45,030 bases of DNA from CAZAXU01 sp964489245. GTDB lineage: Bacteria; Bacteroidota; Bacteroidia; Flavobacteriales; Flavobacteriaceae. Position numbers and translations under genes: made by a program. This document shows, piece by piece, positions 17,658 through 25,921 of this stretch. Under the pieces are notes generated by a model, which worked only from the letters and a program-made list of their open reading frames with translations, was not told where the DNA came from and searched no databases. The stretch is from positions 1 to 45,030 of the forward strand of contig CAZAXU010000017.1 of assembly GCA_964489245.1 (NCBI GenBank), in the 5' to 3' direction. The stretch's first letter is position 1. Every line of letters starts with the position of its first letter.

Positions 17658-17692
17658 AAAAACTCTAGTTCACCGGAATTGGAGTTTTTTTG
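17658..17692 (+). terminator. Intrinsic terminator after the FKBP-like lipoprotein gene
   Basis: AAAAACTCTAGTTC (17658-17671) pairs with GAATTGGAGTTTTT (17676-17689) around an ACCG loop, with two or three wobble pairs, and runs into a T tract. It begins 24 nt after the stop codon. Confidence 0.75.
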
Positions 17693-17743
17693 TTTTATTA
17701 TGAAAAAACAATAAATTGTCATTTTTTTGAAAAATTTTAGAAC

Positions 17744-17764
17744 TACTTTTGTAATATAAATTAC
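17744..17764 (+). promoter_or_regulatory. pta promoter -7 element overlapping a GTAA-N6-TTAC inverted repeat
   Basis: TACTTTTG at 17744-17751 is an exact match to the Bacteroidota -7 consensus TAnnTTTG. Its last base begins GTAA (17751-17754), which with TTAC (17761-17764) forms an inverted repeat with a 6-nt spacer. The pta ATG follows at 17771. The same arrangement occurs before pntA and the DUF4395 gene. Confidence 0.5.
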
Positions 17765-17770
17765 GTAACA

Positions 17771-19864
17771 ATGAATAAAGCAGTGTACATAGCAACCATA
17801 GAGCCGTTTAGCGGTAAGTCATTGATTAGCATTGGCTTAATGAATGAGTTGTTAACAAAAAAAAACAAAGTGGGTTATTTTAGACCCGTAATAGACGATT
17901 ACTCCGATGGAAAAAGAGATAATCATATTTTGACAATGTTGGAATATTTCAAATTAGATCTTAAATATGAAGATGCTTTTGCCTTTACAAGAAGTCAAGT
18001 TATAGATTTGCTCAATCAAGGAAAAGAAAACAAGATTTTAGAAACTATCATCAGAAAATATAAGAAGTTAGAAAACAGATATGACTTCATTCTTATTGAA
18101 GGAAGTGATTTCTCACATGACGGTTCTTTGATGGAATTGGAACTGAACGTGAAAATTGCTGCAACATTATCCATTCCGGTTATTATTGTTTCCAGCGGTG
18201 TTGCAAAAACATTTGAAGAGTATATAGGAAATGTCGAATTGGCATACAATAGTTATAAGGAAGAAAAAGTAGAAGTTTTGGCTATTATGGCTAATAAAAT
18301 CAAACCGAAAAATTTGATAAAATTAAAATCATCTTTAGAAAAAGAAATTGGAAAAGAAACTGATATTGTGGTGATTCCAAGAGATGAGAATCTTCTGAAA
18401 CCAAGCATGAGAGATATTCTTAATCATTTTTCAGGAGAGATTCTGATAGGAGAAAAATATATGGAAAAGCCGGTCAAAAAATATGAAGTCGGAGGCATGC
18501 AACTCAGACATTATCTCACAAAAATCAGAGATAAATCTGTGGTAATTATTCCCGGAGATAGGGCAGATCTAATCTTGGGAACCATGCAGGCAGATAAGTC
18601 GTTTAACTATCCGAGCATTTCCGGAATAGTGCTTTCGGGCGGGCTTAAACCGGAAAAATCAATCTTGAGACTGATTGAAGGAACAAATACAGGTTTACCT
18701 GTAATTATAGTGAAACCAAACACTTATGAAACCGCTACAAAAATTGCAGATTTAAAACCAAAAATCAATCCTTATGACAGTAGAAAGATTATGCGGTCAA
18801 TCAGCTTGTTTAAACGTCATATCGATGCAAGAAGGCTGATGAAAAAATTGGTAACCTTTGAAACGGAAAAGATGACGCCTTCAATGTTTTTGTATAATCT
18901 GGAAGAAAGAGCAAGCAAAAAAAGACAAAGAATTGTCTTGCCCGAAGGCAACGATATAAGAATTCTGGAAGCTGCAGCAAGAATTGTTGACTTGGGAATT
19001 GTTGACATCACTTTGTTGGGAGATATTAATAAAATCAGAAGTATTGTAAAAGGAAACGGAATCAATTTAAACTGTAAGGATTTGGAAGTTATCGATCCAA
19101 ATACATCTCCAAAGACCAAGGAGTATGCTAAAAAAGTTTTTGAACTGAGAAAACATAAGGGCATGACAGAAGCCACTTCTTGCGATTTTGTAAAAGATAT
19201 TTCATACTATGGCACAATGATGGTGCTGGAAGGAGATGCAGACGGAATGGTTTCCGGAGCTGCGCATACCACACAACACACCATAAGACCGGCATTGCAA
19301 TTGATCAAAACAAAACCTGATGCAAAAATCGTTTCATCGGTTTTCTTTATGTGTTTACCCGATAGGGTTTCTGCCTTTGCCGATTGTGCAATTAATCCCA
19401 ATCCAAATGCAGAAGAATTGGCTGAAATTGCCATAGCCAGTGCAGATTCTGCCCAAAAATTCGGAATAAAACCAAAAGTGGCAATGCTTTCCTATTCATC
19501 CGGAGCATCCGGAAAAGGAGAAGATGTGGAAAAAGTGAGAGCTGCCACTGAAATTATTAAAACCAAGCGTCCTGATATTATGGTTGAAGGACCTATACAA
19601 TATGATGCCGCAGTGGATCCGATTGTTGGCAAAAGCAAATTGCCGAATTCTCCTGTGGCAGGGCAAGCAAGTGTGTTGATTTTCCCTGATTTGAATACAG
19701 GAAACAATACTTATAAAGCTGTGCAAAGAGAAACAGGAGCTTTGGCAATTGGTCCGATGCTGCAAGGACTGCGCAAGCCCGTGAATGATTTAAGCAGAGG
19801 CTGTACGGTTGATGACGTCTATAATACGATTTTGCTGACGGCAATTCAATCACAAGAAAAATAA
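17771..19864 (+). CDS. pta: Phosphate acetyltransferase, long form
   Basis: Interconverts acetyl-CoA and acetyl phosphate. The 697-residue protein is the long type: an N-terminal BioD-like P-loop domain (YIATIEPFSGKSLISIGLM), a central DRTGG regulatory domain at about residues 220-330, and the catalytic PTA domain from about residue 375 to the end, with RIVLPEGND and the SSGASGKGEDVEKV segment. The start at 17771 gives the expected N-terminus. Acetate kinase is usually adjacent to pta but is not in this window. The promoter carries an inverted repeat shared with pntA, suggesting common regulation. A strong terminator follows the stop codon. Confidence 0.95.
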   Translation: MNKAVYIATIEPFSGKSLISIGLMNELLTKKNKVGYFRPVIDDYSDGKRDNHILTMLEYFKLDLKYEDAFAFTRSQVIDLLNQGKENKILETIIRKYKKLENRYDFILIEGSDFSHDGSLMELELNVKIAATLSIPVIIVSSGVAKTFEEYIGNVELAYNSYKEEKVEVLAIMANKIKPKNLIKLKSSLEKEIGKETDIVVIPRDENLLKPSMRDILNHFSGEILIGEKYMEKPVKKYEVGGMQLRHYLTKIRDKSVVIIPGDRADLILGTMQADKSFNYPSISGIVLSGGLKPEKSILRLIEGTNTGLPVIIVKPNTYETATKIADLKPKINPYDSRKIMRSISLFKRHIDARRLMKKLVTFETEKMTPSMFLYNLEERASKKRQRIVLPEGNDIRILEAAARIVDLGIVDITLLGDINKIRSIVKGNGINLNCKDLEVIDPNTSPKTKEYAKKVFELRKHKGMTEATSCDFVKDISYYGTMMVLEGDADGMVSGAAHTTQHTIRPALQLIKTKPDAKIVSSVFFMCLPDRVSAFADCAINPNPNAEELAEIAIASADSAQKFGIKPKVAMLSYSSGASGKGEDVEKVRAATEIIKTKRPDIMVEGPIQYDAAVDPIVGKSKLPNSPVAGQASVLIFPDLNTGNNTYKAVQRETGALAIGPMLQGLRKPVNDLSRGCTVDDVYNTILLTAIQSQEK

Positions 19865-19881
19865 ATTTCTCATGCAGAACG

Positions 19882-19914
19882 AAAGAAGCGCCCGGTTTGG
19901 GCGCTTCTTTTTTG
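19882..19914 (+). terminator. Strong intrinsic terminator of pta
   Basis: A perfect 12-bp stem (AAAGAAGCGCCC at 19882-19893 with GGGCGCTTCTTT at 19899-19910) closes a 5-nt GGTTT loop and is followed by T residues. It starts 18 nt after the pta stop. This is one of the most GC-rich stems in the window. Confidence 0.9.
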
Positions 19915-20049
19915 TTTATACCATCATTAGTATATAAATATTGCATATAAAATTTGTATAACAATGGTAAAAGCTATGACGGGCAAGAATAATATTTTTT
20001 AAATTATCCGGATTATGATATTTATTAGAAAATGAATAACATTAAATGC

Positions 20050-20071
20050 TATATTTGTAACAAAAATTACA
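20050..20071 (+). promoter_or_regulatory. pntA promoter -7 element overlapping a TGTAA-N6-TTACA palindrome
   Basis: TATATTTG at 20050-20057 matches the -7 consensus TAnnTTTG. TGTAA (20056-20060) and TTACA (20067-20071) form a perfect inverted repeat with 6-nt spacer that begins inside the -7 element. The layout resembles CRP/FNR-superfamily operators (TGTGA-N6-TCACA) in geometry. The 5' untranslated region would be about 50 nt. The rest of the 249-nt gap from pta holds nothing else I recognise besides the pta terminator. Confidence 0.5.
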
Positions 20072-20113
20072 TAAGAAAGTTTATCATCGAAATAAATATA
20101 AATTCATAAACAC

Positions 20114-21220
20114 ATGAAAATAGGTATTCTAAAAGAAACCAGAAAAGGCGAAAAGAGAGTAGCCGTAACACCCAAAATTGCCAAAGACTTTTCAGAGCTT
20201 GCGTTTGAAGTGTTATTAGAAAAAGATGCCGGAATCTCTTCATCTTTCTCAGACAGCGATTATGAGGAAGTTGGCGTGAAGCCGGTGAGCAAAGACACGA
20301 TTTTTCAAGAATCCGATGTGATTGTTAAAATCAATCCGTTAGACAAGGATGAGATATCGAAACTAAAAAAAGGACAAACTGTTATCAGTATGGTTTATCA
20401 TCGTTTGAACCCTGAATTTGTCCAAAAAATGGCAGCGCAATCCATAAATTTGTTTTCAATGGATGCTATTCCAAGAATTTCCAGAGCACAAAATATGGAT
20501 GTTTTATCCTCACAAAGCAATTTGTCAGGCTATAAGGCTGTCATTCTTGGTGCAGATGAAATGACAAAAATTTTTCCGTTGATGATGACAGCAGCGGGAA
20601 CGGTGACTCCTGCAAAAGTTTTGATTTATGGCGTTGGAGTTGCAGGATTGCAAGCCATTGCCACAGCAAAGCGTTTGGGAGCTATTGTTGAAGCTACGGA
20701 TGTGCGTCCGGAAACCAAAGAACAAACAGAATCTTTAGGCGCAAAATTTATAACGGTTGAAAATGATGACACAGAAGATGTTTCTGAAGGAGGATATGCA
20801 AAAGATGTATCTGATGCTTACTTGGAAAGACAAAAGGAAGCGGTGAATAGATCTTTATACACTGCTGATTTAGTGATAACTACGGCGCTTGTGCAAGGAG
20901 CAAAAGCTCCTGTTTTGATCAGAGAAGAACAAATCAAAAATATGAAGCGTGGAGCTGTTATTGTAGATATGGCAGTTGAAAAAGGCGGTAATGTGGAATT
21001 AAGCGAATTGGATAAAATTGTAGAAAAATATGGTGTAAAAATCATTGGAATATCAAACCTCCCATCTACCTTGGCAACGAATGCCAGCGAACTCTATGCT
21101 AAAAATCTATTTAATTTTTTGACTTTCCTGACAGAAGAAGGAAAGTTCAAATTTGAATTGGAGGAAGAAATAACAGCAGGAACACTATTGGTTAAAGAAG
21201 GGCAAATCTTAATAAAATAA
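20114..21220 (+). CDS. pntA: NAD(P) transhydrogenase alpha subunit, NAD(H)-binding part
   Basis: Domain I of the proton-translocating transhydrogenase, which transfers hydride between NADH and NADP+ using the proton-motive force. The 368-residue soluble subunit has the alanine-dehydrogenase/PntA N-terminal fold (KIGILKETRKGEKRVAVTPK) and the NAD site GVGVAGLQAIATAKRLGA (GxGxxG). It ends before any membrane segment; those are encoded by the next small gene, as in the three-gene (pntAA-pntAB-pntB) form. Seven nt separate it from the next ATG, so this is an operon. Probable regulation through the palindrome at its promoter. Confidence 0.95.
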   Translation: MKIGILKETRKGEKRVAVTPKIAKDFSELAFEVLLEKDAGISSSFSDSDYEEVGVKPVSKDTIFQESDVIVKINPLDKDEISKLKKGQTVISMVYHRLNPEFVQKMAAQSINLFSMDAIPRISRAQNMDVLSSQSNLSGYKAVILGADEMTKIFPLMMTAAGTVTPAKVLIYGVGVAGLQAIATAKRLGAIVEATDVRPETKEQTESLGAKFITVENDDTEDVSEGGYAKDVSDAYLERQKEAVNRSLYTADLVITTALVQGAKAPVLIREEQIKNMKRGAVIVDMAVEKGGNVELSELDKIVEKYGVKIIGISNLPSTLATNASELYAKNLFNFLTFLTEEGKFKFELEEEITAGTLLVKEGQILIK

Positions 21221-21227
21221 AAGGAAT

Positions 21228-21536
21228 ATGGAACAAATAATAAACTTTATCAATCATAATCTTCAGATGATATATATCGTTGTCTTGATGATTTTTGTAG
21301 GAATAGAACTGATCAGTCATGTGCCGGCGGTGCTTCACACACCTTTGATGTCCGGAGCAAATGCCATTCATGGTGTTGTGATTATAGGAGCCATTTTGGT
21401 GATGCTTCGTATGGAGCCTGAAAACAAACTTGGACTTGCCATCGGATTTGTGGCGGTGATACTGGGAACCCTGAATGTGGTCGGTGGTTTTGTTGTAACC
21501 GATAGAATGTTAGATATGTTTAAAACTAAGAAATAA
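21228..21536 (+). CDS. pntAB: NAD(P) transhydrogenase alpha subunit, membrane part
   Basis: A 102-residue inner-membrane protein that supplies the alpha-subunit transmembrane helices of the transhydrogenase proton channel. It has an N-terminal hydrophobic helix (MIYIVVLMIFVGIEL), the VPAVLHTPLMSGANAIHGVVIIGA motif region typical of the family, and a third helix (LGLAIGFVAVILGTLNVVGGF). It overlaps pntB by one base (TAATG), so translation is probably coupled. Confidence 0.95.
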   Translation: MEQIINFINHNLQMIYIVVLMIFVGIELISHVPAVLHTPLMSGANAIHGVVIIGAILVMLRMEPENKLGLAIGFVAVILGTLNVVGGFVVTDRMLDMFKTKK

Positions 21537-22933
21537 TGGGACTAGCAATACTGAATTTTGTATATTTATTAGCTTCTATAAGTTTTGTTATAGGAATCAA
21601 AATGTTGGGAAGCCCAAAAACAGCCAGAAGAGGAAATCTCTATGCTGCCTTTGGAATGACTTTAGCCATTTTGGCAACCATATTTGTATATCCGAGAATT
21701 TCTAATTTGGATGTGCCTATGTTTGTTTATTTACTCATTTTTGCGGCTATTGCCATTGGAACGGTGATCGGATGGGGAATAGCTGTGAAAGTGGAAATGA
21801 CAAAAATGCCGGAATTAGTTTCGTTTTTTAATGGAATGGGGGGAGCCACAGCCGGCTTAATAGGTTTAATGGAATTTTCTCATAATGTAGGGAACGCATC
21901 AAAAATGTCAATGATTGTTGCAGGACTTGTGATTGGGAGCATTTCTTTTTCAGGAAGTATGATTGCCTGGGGAAAACTCAGTGGAAAATTAAATAAACCT
22001 ATTAGATTGCCTAAATATAATATACTGAATACACTACTTGCCATAGTCGTAGTGGTCTTTGGTGTTTATATTGTGGCTGCCGACATTTCAAATCCTTACT
22101 ATATTTATCTGTTATTTGCATTGGCTTTGATCTATGGAATTATGTTTGTACTGCCAATTGGTGGAGCGGATATGCCTGTGGTAATTTCTCTTTTAAATTC
22201 ATTTACCGGTTTGGCAGCAGCTTTTGGCGGATTCTTATATGACAATATGGTGATGCTGACAGGAGGAATTTTGGTAGGTTCTGCAGGAACAATCCTAACC
22301 ATTGCAATGACTAAAGCAATGAATAGATCTTTATCTGCCGTTGTATTTGGAGCATTTGGAGAAGGTAGTGCGGCGGCAAGTGCCGGAAATAAAGTTCAAG
22401 GAAATATCAAGGAAGCCAGTCCGAGTGATGTGGCTATCTTGTTGAACTATGCCGGCAAGGTGATTATTGTTCCGGGATATGGTTTGGCAGTGGCACAAGC
22501 ACAACATGTCATTCATGAATTGGAAGAATTATTGTCTAAAAAAGGAATAGATGTGAAATATGCCATCCATCCGGTTGCAGGACGTATGCCGGGACATATG
22601 AATGTGCTGTTGGCAGAAGCAAATGTAGATTATGACAAGTTGGTTGATATGGATGATATCAATAATGATTTTCCAAATACAGATGTTGTTTTGGTAGTAG
22701 GTGCAAATGATGTAGTAAATCCGGCGGCAAAAAATGATCCGGCCAGTCCGATTTACGGCATGCCCATTCTTGATGCCGAACTGGCAAGGAATATTATAGT
22801 CAATAAACGAAGTATGAATCCGGGATATGCAGGAATTCAAAACGAACTGTTTTTCAATGATAAAAACTCCATGCTGTTTGGCGATGCAAAATCAGCATTT
22901 ACAAAAGTGGTGCAAGAGATAAAAAGTATGTAA
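21536..22933 (+). CDS. pntB: NAD(P) transhydrogenase beta subunit
   Basis: The beta subunit (465 residues) carries most of the transmembrane helices and, at the C-terminus, the NADP(H)-binding domain III. Several hydrophobic helices occupy residues 1-270, including the FFNGMGGATAGLIGL and LLNSFTGLAAAFGGF segments. Domain III shows IVPGYGLAVAQAQHVIHEL and HPVAGRMPGHMNVLLAEA, followed by the DDINNDF and VVGANDVVNPAA NADP-site motifs. With pntA and pntAB it forms a complete enzyme for NADPH supply. A terminator starts 22 nt after its stop. Confidence 0.96.
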   Translation: MGLAILNFVYLLASISFVIGIKMLGSPKTARRGNLYAAFGMTLAILATIFVYPRISNLDVPMFVYLLIFAAIAIGTVIGWGIAVKVEMTKMPELVSFFNGMGGATAGLIGLMEFSHNVGNASKMSMIVAGLVIGSISFSGSMIAWGKLSGKLNKPIRLPKYNILNTLLAIVVVVFGVYIVAADISNPYYIYLLFALALIYGIMFVLPIGGADMPVVISLLNSFTGLAAAFGGFLYDNMVMLTGGILVGSAGTILTIAMTKAMNRSLSAVVFGAFGEGSAAASAGNKVQGNIKEASPSDVAILLNYAGKVIIVPGYGLAVAQAQHVIHELEELLSKKGIDVKYAIHPVAGRMPGHMNVLLAEANVDYDKLVDMDDINNDFPNTDVVLVVGANDVVNPAAKNDPASPIYGMPILDAELARNIIVNKRSMNPGYAGIQNELFFNDKNSMLFGDAKSAFTKVVQEIKSM

Positions 22934-22954
22934 AATTGCGTTTTATCCTGTAAA

Positions 22955-22985
22955 AATGAGTGTTCGTCAGAGCACTCATTTTTTA
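22955..22985 (+). terminator. Intrinsic terminator of the pnt operon
   Basis: AATGAGTGTTC (22955-22965) pairs with GAGCACTCATT (22970-22980), one G-T wobble, loop GTCA, followed by TTTTATTT. It lies between pntB and the next gene, and overlaps any upstream start one might choose for that gene. Confidence 0.85.
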
Positions 22986-23043
22986 TTTAGAAATATTCTA
23001 TTCTTATTCAAATTTTAGTATTTTTGGGCAAAATATAAAGTTA

Positions 23044-24360
23044 ATGGCTGTCAGTATAAAAGGTGATAAGAATATTGCAAGCGCTCCATCGATAAATCAT
23101 AAGGCACTCAAGATTAATTTGAATGAAAATATCTATGGTTCATTTTCTGAAATAGGNNNNNNNNNNNNNNNNNNNNNNNNNNNNNNNNNNNNNNNNNNNN
23201 NNNNNNNNNNNNNNNNNNNNNNNNNNNNNNNNNNNNNNNNNNNNNNNNNNNNNNNNACTTATGCCAATACAGTTGCCACTATTGATTTTGCTAAAAAATT
23301 CAAAGGACATGGTTGGCTGGGCATACGCTTTCAAATGTCTCCGCTGGAAGATTATAATGAAATTATATTGCATGTAAGATTTCATGAAAACGATTCAATC
23401 CATCAACAGGTTACGCTGGGAAAAATCGGTGTAAACTTGATTTATGGCGCATTCTATCATAATGATAATCCGAAAGATTTGTTGAATTCATTATATGACC
23501 ATATCGATGTGGATAAGATTGAGATTGATGTGATTAATTTCTCAGGCCCGAGATTTACCTTTGTAGATAACAGATTGATGAGTTTGTTATTGGTTAAAAA
23601 CGGTTTTACAGATGCCGTGATGTTTGGACCGGAGGGTGTGAATTTGCTTCCGGCAGATGAATTGTATAAAAAGAATATTTTGGCATTGCGCGGCAGCTTC
23701 AGACCGGTTACCAAATTGGCAGTTGATATGTTTGAAAAAGGCTACAATATGTTTATTAAAGAAAACAATGTCGATAAAAAAAATACCGATTTTATTTTTG
23801 AAATGACACTTGATAACCTGAGCCAAGAAGGAAGCATTAATGAAAAAGATTTTTTGGACAGAGTAAATTTATTAGGCTCTCTGAATCATACGGTTATGAT
23901 TACAAATTTCAGAGAGTATTATAGGCTGATCGAATATTTTTCAAGATTCACAAAAGAAAAAACGGGACTGATTATGGGCACCAATCATTTGATTAAATTA
24001 TTTGACGAGTCTTATTATAGGAATCTGAGTGGAGGAATTATGGAAGCTTTTGGAAAACTGTTTTTTAAAAAGCTCAAATTATATATTTATCCTTATCGTG
24101 ACAGAGAAACCGATAAAATCATTTGTAGTGAAAATTTGGAACTGTATCCCAGAGTGCAAGAATTTTATGATTATTTCAAACATAACGGACGCTTTATAGA
24201 TTTAGAAAATTATAAAAAAGAATATTTGAATATATATGCGCGTGAAATTATCAAAAAAATTCAGAAGGGAGAGACCGGCTGGGAATCCAGTTTACCTGAA
24301 GGAATAGCAGAAAAAATAAAAAGTAATTATCTATTTGGATATAAAAAAGTGGTTGATTAA
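23044..24360 (+). CDS. Conserved cytosolic protein of unknown function, interrupted by an assembly gap
   Basis: The protein starts at the ATG at 23044 (MAVSIKGDKNIASAP) and ends at 24360. An in-frame ATG at 22960 was rejected because it lies in the pntB terminator. The sequence belongs to a family conserved in Bacteroidota and cyanobacteria with an N-terminal NxxIYGxFxEIG motif. As I recall, it is often named TonB-dependent receptor in databases, but it has no signal peptide or beta-barrel pattern, so that name is unlikely to be right. The reading frame is broken by 100 N at 23157-23256, directly after EIG and before TYANTVATIDF. In relatives about 75 residues fill this place. It overlaps yjbQ by one base (TAATG). 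Confidence 0.7.
   Translation: MAVSIKGDKNIASAPSINHKALKINLNENIYGSFSEIXXXXXXXXXXXXXXXXXXXXXXXXXXXXXXXXXXTYANTVATIDFAKKFKGHGWLGIRFQMSPLEDYNEIILHVRFHENDSIHQQVTLGKIGVNLIYGAFYHNDNPKDLLNSLYDHIDVDKIEIDVINFSGPRFTFVDNRLMSLLLVKNGFTDAVMFGPEGVNLLPADELYKKNILALRGSFRPVTKLAVDMFEKGYNMFIKENNVDKKNTDFIFEMTLDNLSQEGSINEKDFLDRVNLLGSLNHTVMITNFREYYRLIEYFSRFTKEKTGLIMGTNHLIKLFDESYYRNLSGGIMEAFGKLFFKKLKLYIYPYRDRETDKIICSENLELYPRVQEFYDYFKHNGRFIDLENYKKEYLNIYAREIIKKIQKGETGWESSLPEGIAEKIKSNYLFGYKKVVD
23157..23256. other. Assembly gap of 100 N
   Basis: Exactly 100 unknown bases, the usual placeholder for a gap of unknown size. It falls inside the coding region of the preceding feature. The open frame on both sides is compatible with any true length of 3n+1 bases. 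Confidence 0.97.
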
Positions 24361-24770
24361 TGAAACAATACAAAATAGTCTTGCCGGAATTTAAAAGAGG
24401 TTTTCATTTAATTACGGACATTATTGTCAAAGAAATAGGAGCAAAGCTTCCCGAAACAGGCATTCTCCATCTATTTATTCAACATACATCTGCCAGTATT
24501 ATGATTAATGAAGATTTTGATCCAACGGTTAGAGATGACTTTGAATCTGCGTTTAACGATATTGTGAAGGAAGAGCAACCGTATTATACGCATACTGTTG
24601 AAGGAAGCGATGATATGCCCGCACATATCAAGTCTGCGATGATTGGCACCGAGATAAGTATTCCGATCACAAATTTTAAGCTCAATTTAGGGCAATGGCA
24701 AGGGGTTTACATTTGTGAATTCAGAAATAACGGGGGAAATAGGAAGATTATAGCAACCATCATAAGTTAA
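24360..24770 (+). CDS. YjbQ family protein (UPF0047), secondary thiamine-phosphate synthase type
   Basis: A 136-residue single-domain protein with the family pattern: RGFHLITDII near the start, GILHLFIQHTSASIMINEDFDPTVRDDF (conserved His-Thr-Ser-Ala), the HTVEGSDDMPAHIKSAMIG block with metal-binding histidines, and the C-terminal GQWQGVYICEFR. E. coli YjbQ has weak thiamine-phosphate synthase activity, but its true role is not settled. It is coupled to the preceding gene by a one-base overlap. Its 3' end overlaps the convergent XRE regulator gene by 4 nt. Confidence 0.92.
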   Translation: MKQYKIVLPEFKRGFHLITDIIVKEIGAKLPETGILHLFIQHTSASIMINEDFDPTVRDDFESAFNDIVKEEQPYYTHTVEGSDDMPAHIKSAMIGTEISIPITNFKLNLGQWQGVYICEFRNNGGNRKIIATIIS

Positions 24771-25141
24771 TGCTTCTGTAGGATTTTAAAAGTATTATCA
24801 TCATATATGTAGATGATGGACTCTACATTTGAACGGTTTACATTTGTAACTTCATGAATTTTTTGTAAGACATTTTCCGGGGGGAGCATCGGTTTTTCTT
24901 TGCTTTCTTGCCGTATTTCCGCTTGCAACATATTCCCCTTGCCTGTGATAAACCACCTTAGGTTAATTTCCGGATATTTCTCATTAAGCTTGGAAATAAA
25001 ATCAAAACTAGGCTTATTTCTTCCGGATAATAGGTGAGAGATGCTACTTTTCTGAACCTTTAAATTTTCAGAAAACTCAGCCGATGTGATTCCTGTATGC
25101 GAAATGATCTGTTTTAAACGCTTGGCGATATCCGAATGCAT
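24767..25141 (-). CDS. XRE-type helix-turn-helix transcriptional regulator
   Basis: A 124-residue DNA-binding protein. Residues about 5-65 form a Cro/C1-type helix-turn-helix (RLKQIISHTGITSAEFSENLKVQKSSISHLLSGRNKPS, shown by the QKSSISHLLSGR recognition-helix region), followed by a short WFITGKG motif often seen in chromosomal XRE proteins of Bacteroidota. The C-terminal part is short and has no recognised ligand domain. Targets are unknown. It is divergent from the Lrp gene across a 297-nt AT-rich spacer, which could hold its own operator. Confidence 0.85.
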   Translation of the reverse strand: MHSDIAKRLKQIISHTGITSAEFSENLKVQKSSISHLLSGRNKPSFDFISKLNEKYPEINLRWFITGKGNMLQAEIRQESKEKPMLPPENVLQKIHEVTNVNRSNVESIIYIYDDNTFKILQKH

Positions 25142-25438
25142 AATATTTTTGTTTACATCACTACAAAAGTATGAAATATTTATAAAACAAACATAATGAA
25201 AATAAAAAGTTTAAAAAATAAACACAACAATAAGACAATCAAGTAGTTATAATTAAACTATAAAGGTTTTTTATAGCAAAAAAAATACGCGAAAACAAGG
25301 TTTACATACGTGAATCAATAGGTATTTGGTTGTGTCTGCAAAAATAAAATTATTAGATGTGTAACAAAAAACTACTTTTTTTACAAATAATAGGAAATAA
25401 TGTGTATATTTGCATTAAATTAAAAAAAAGTAAATAAA
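25142..25438. promoter_or_regulatory. Divergent intergenic region, XRE regulator and Lrp regulator
   Basis: No coding sequence is visible. On the plus strand TATATTTG at 25405-25412 matches the -7 consensus for the Lrp gene, with a 26-nt leader to the ATG at 25439. TGTAA (25360-25364) and TTACA (25381-25385) form a wide inverted repeat with 16-nt spacer just upstream of it. A GTTTACAT motif occurs at 25151-25158 and 25300-25307. No terminator or RNA gene is seen. Confidence 0.45.
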
Positions 25439-25921
25439 ATGGGAAAATTACATTTAGACGAGGTTGACTTACAGATTCTAGACATGCTAATCGACGATGC
25501 TAGAACTCCTTTCACTGAAATTGCAAAGAGACTTCTTATATCAGCAGGTACTGTGCATGTAAGAGTTAGAAAAATGGAAGAAGCCAAAATTATTAAAGGC
25601 TCTACATTGACACTTGACTACGGCAAGCTGGGATATTCTTTCATTGCATATGTTGGTGTTTATCTTTCAAAAACTTCTCAAACAAGATTTGTTTTGAATA
25701 GATTAGAGGAGATTCCTTATGTTTCTGTTGCGCATATTACAACCGGAAAATTTAATATTTTCTGTAAAATTAGAGCGCATGACACCAGACACGCCAAAGA
25801 CATTATCTTCAGCATTGATGATATCGATGGAATCATCAGAACAGAGACCATGATCTCTTTGGAGGAAAGTATCAACGACAAGAAAAGATTGATGCACAGC
25901 ATCTTTAAAGAAATCATCTAG
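25439..25921 (+). CDS. Lrp/AsnC family transcriptional regulator
   Basis: A 160-residue regulator with an N-terminal winged helix-turn-helix (DLQILDMLIDDARTPFTEIAKRL, recognition helix in SAGTVHVRVRKMEEA) and a C-terminal RAM ligand-binding domain (residues about 70-150) containing the AHITTGKFNIFCKIRAHD glycine-containing loop. Such proteins usually sense amino acids, but the ligand here is unknown. Its stop codon shares the palindrome CTAG with the stop of the convergent aroB gene (25918-25921). Confidence 0.93.
   Translation: MGKLHLDEVDLQILDMLIDDARTPFTEIAKRLLISAGTVHVRVRKMEEAKIIKGSTLTLDYGKLGYSFIAYVGVYLSKTSQTRFVLNRLEEIPYVSVAHITTGKFNIFCKIRAHDTRHAKDIIFSIDDIDGIIRTETMISLEESINDKKRLMHSIFKEII

Noticed and set aside
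22960..23043. A 28-residue hydrophobic N-terminal extension to the gap-containing protein
   Set aside because: It lies in the pntB terminator and its T-rich flank. The ATG at 23044 gives the family N-terminus.
24705..25307. GTTTACAT motif repeated four times around the XRE regulator gene, as a possible operator family
   Set aside because: Two copies (24705 and 24836) lie in conserved codons (YjbQ GVYICEF and the regulator's own coding sequence), so they are explained by protein sequence.
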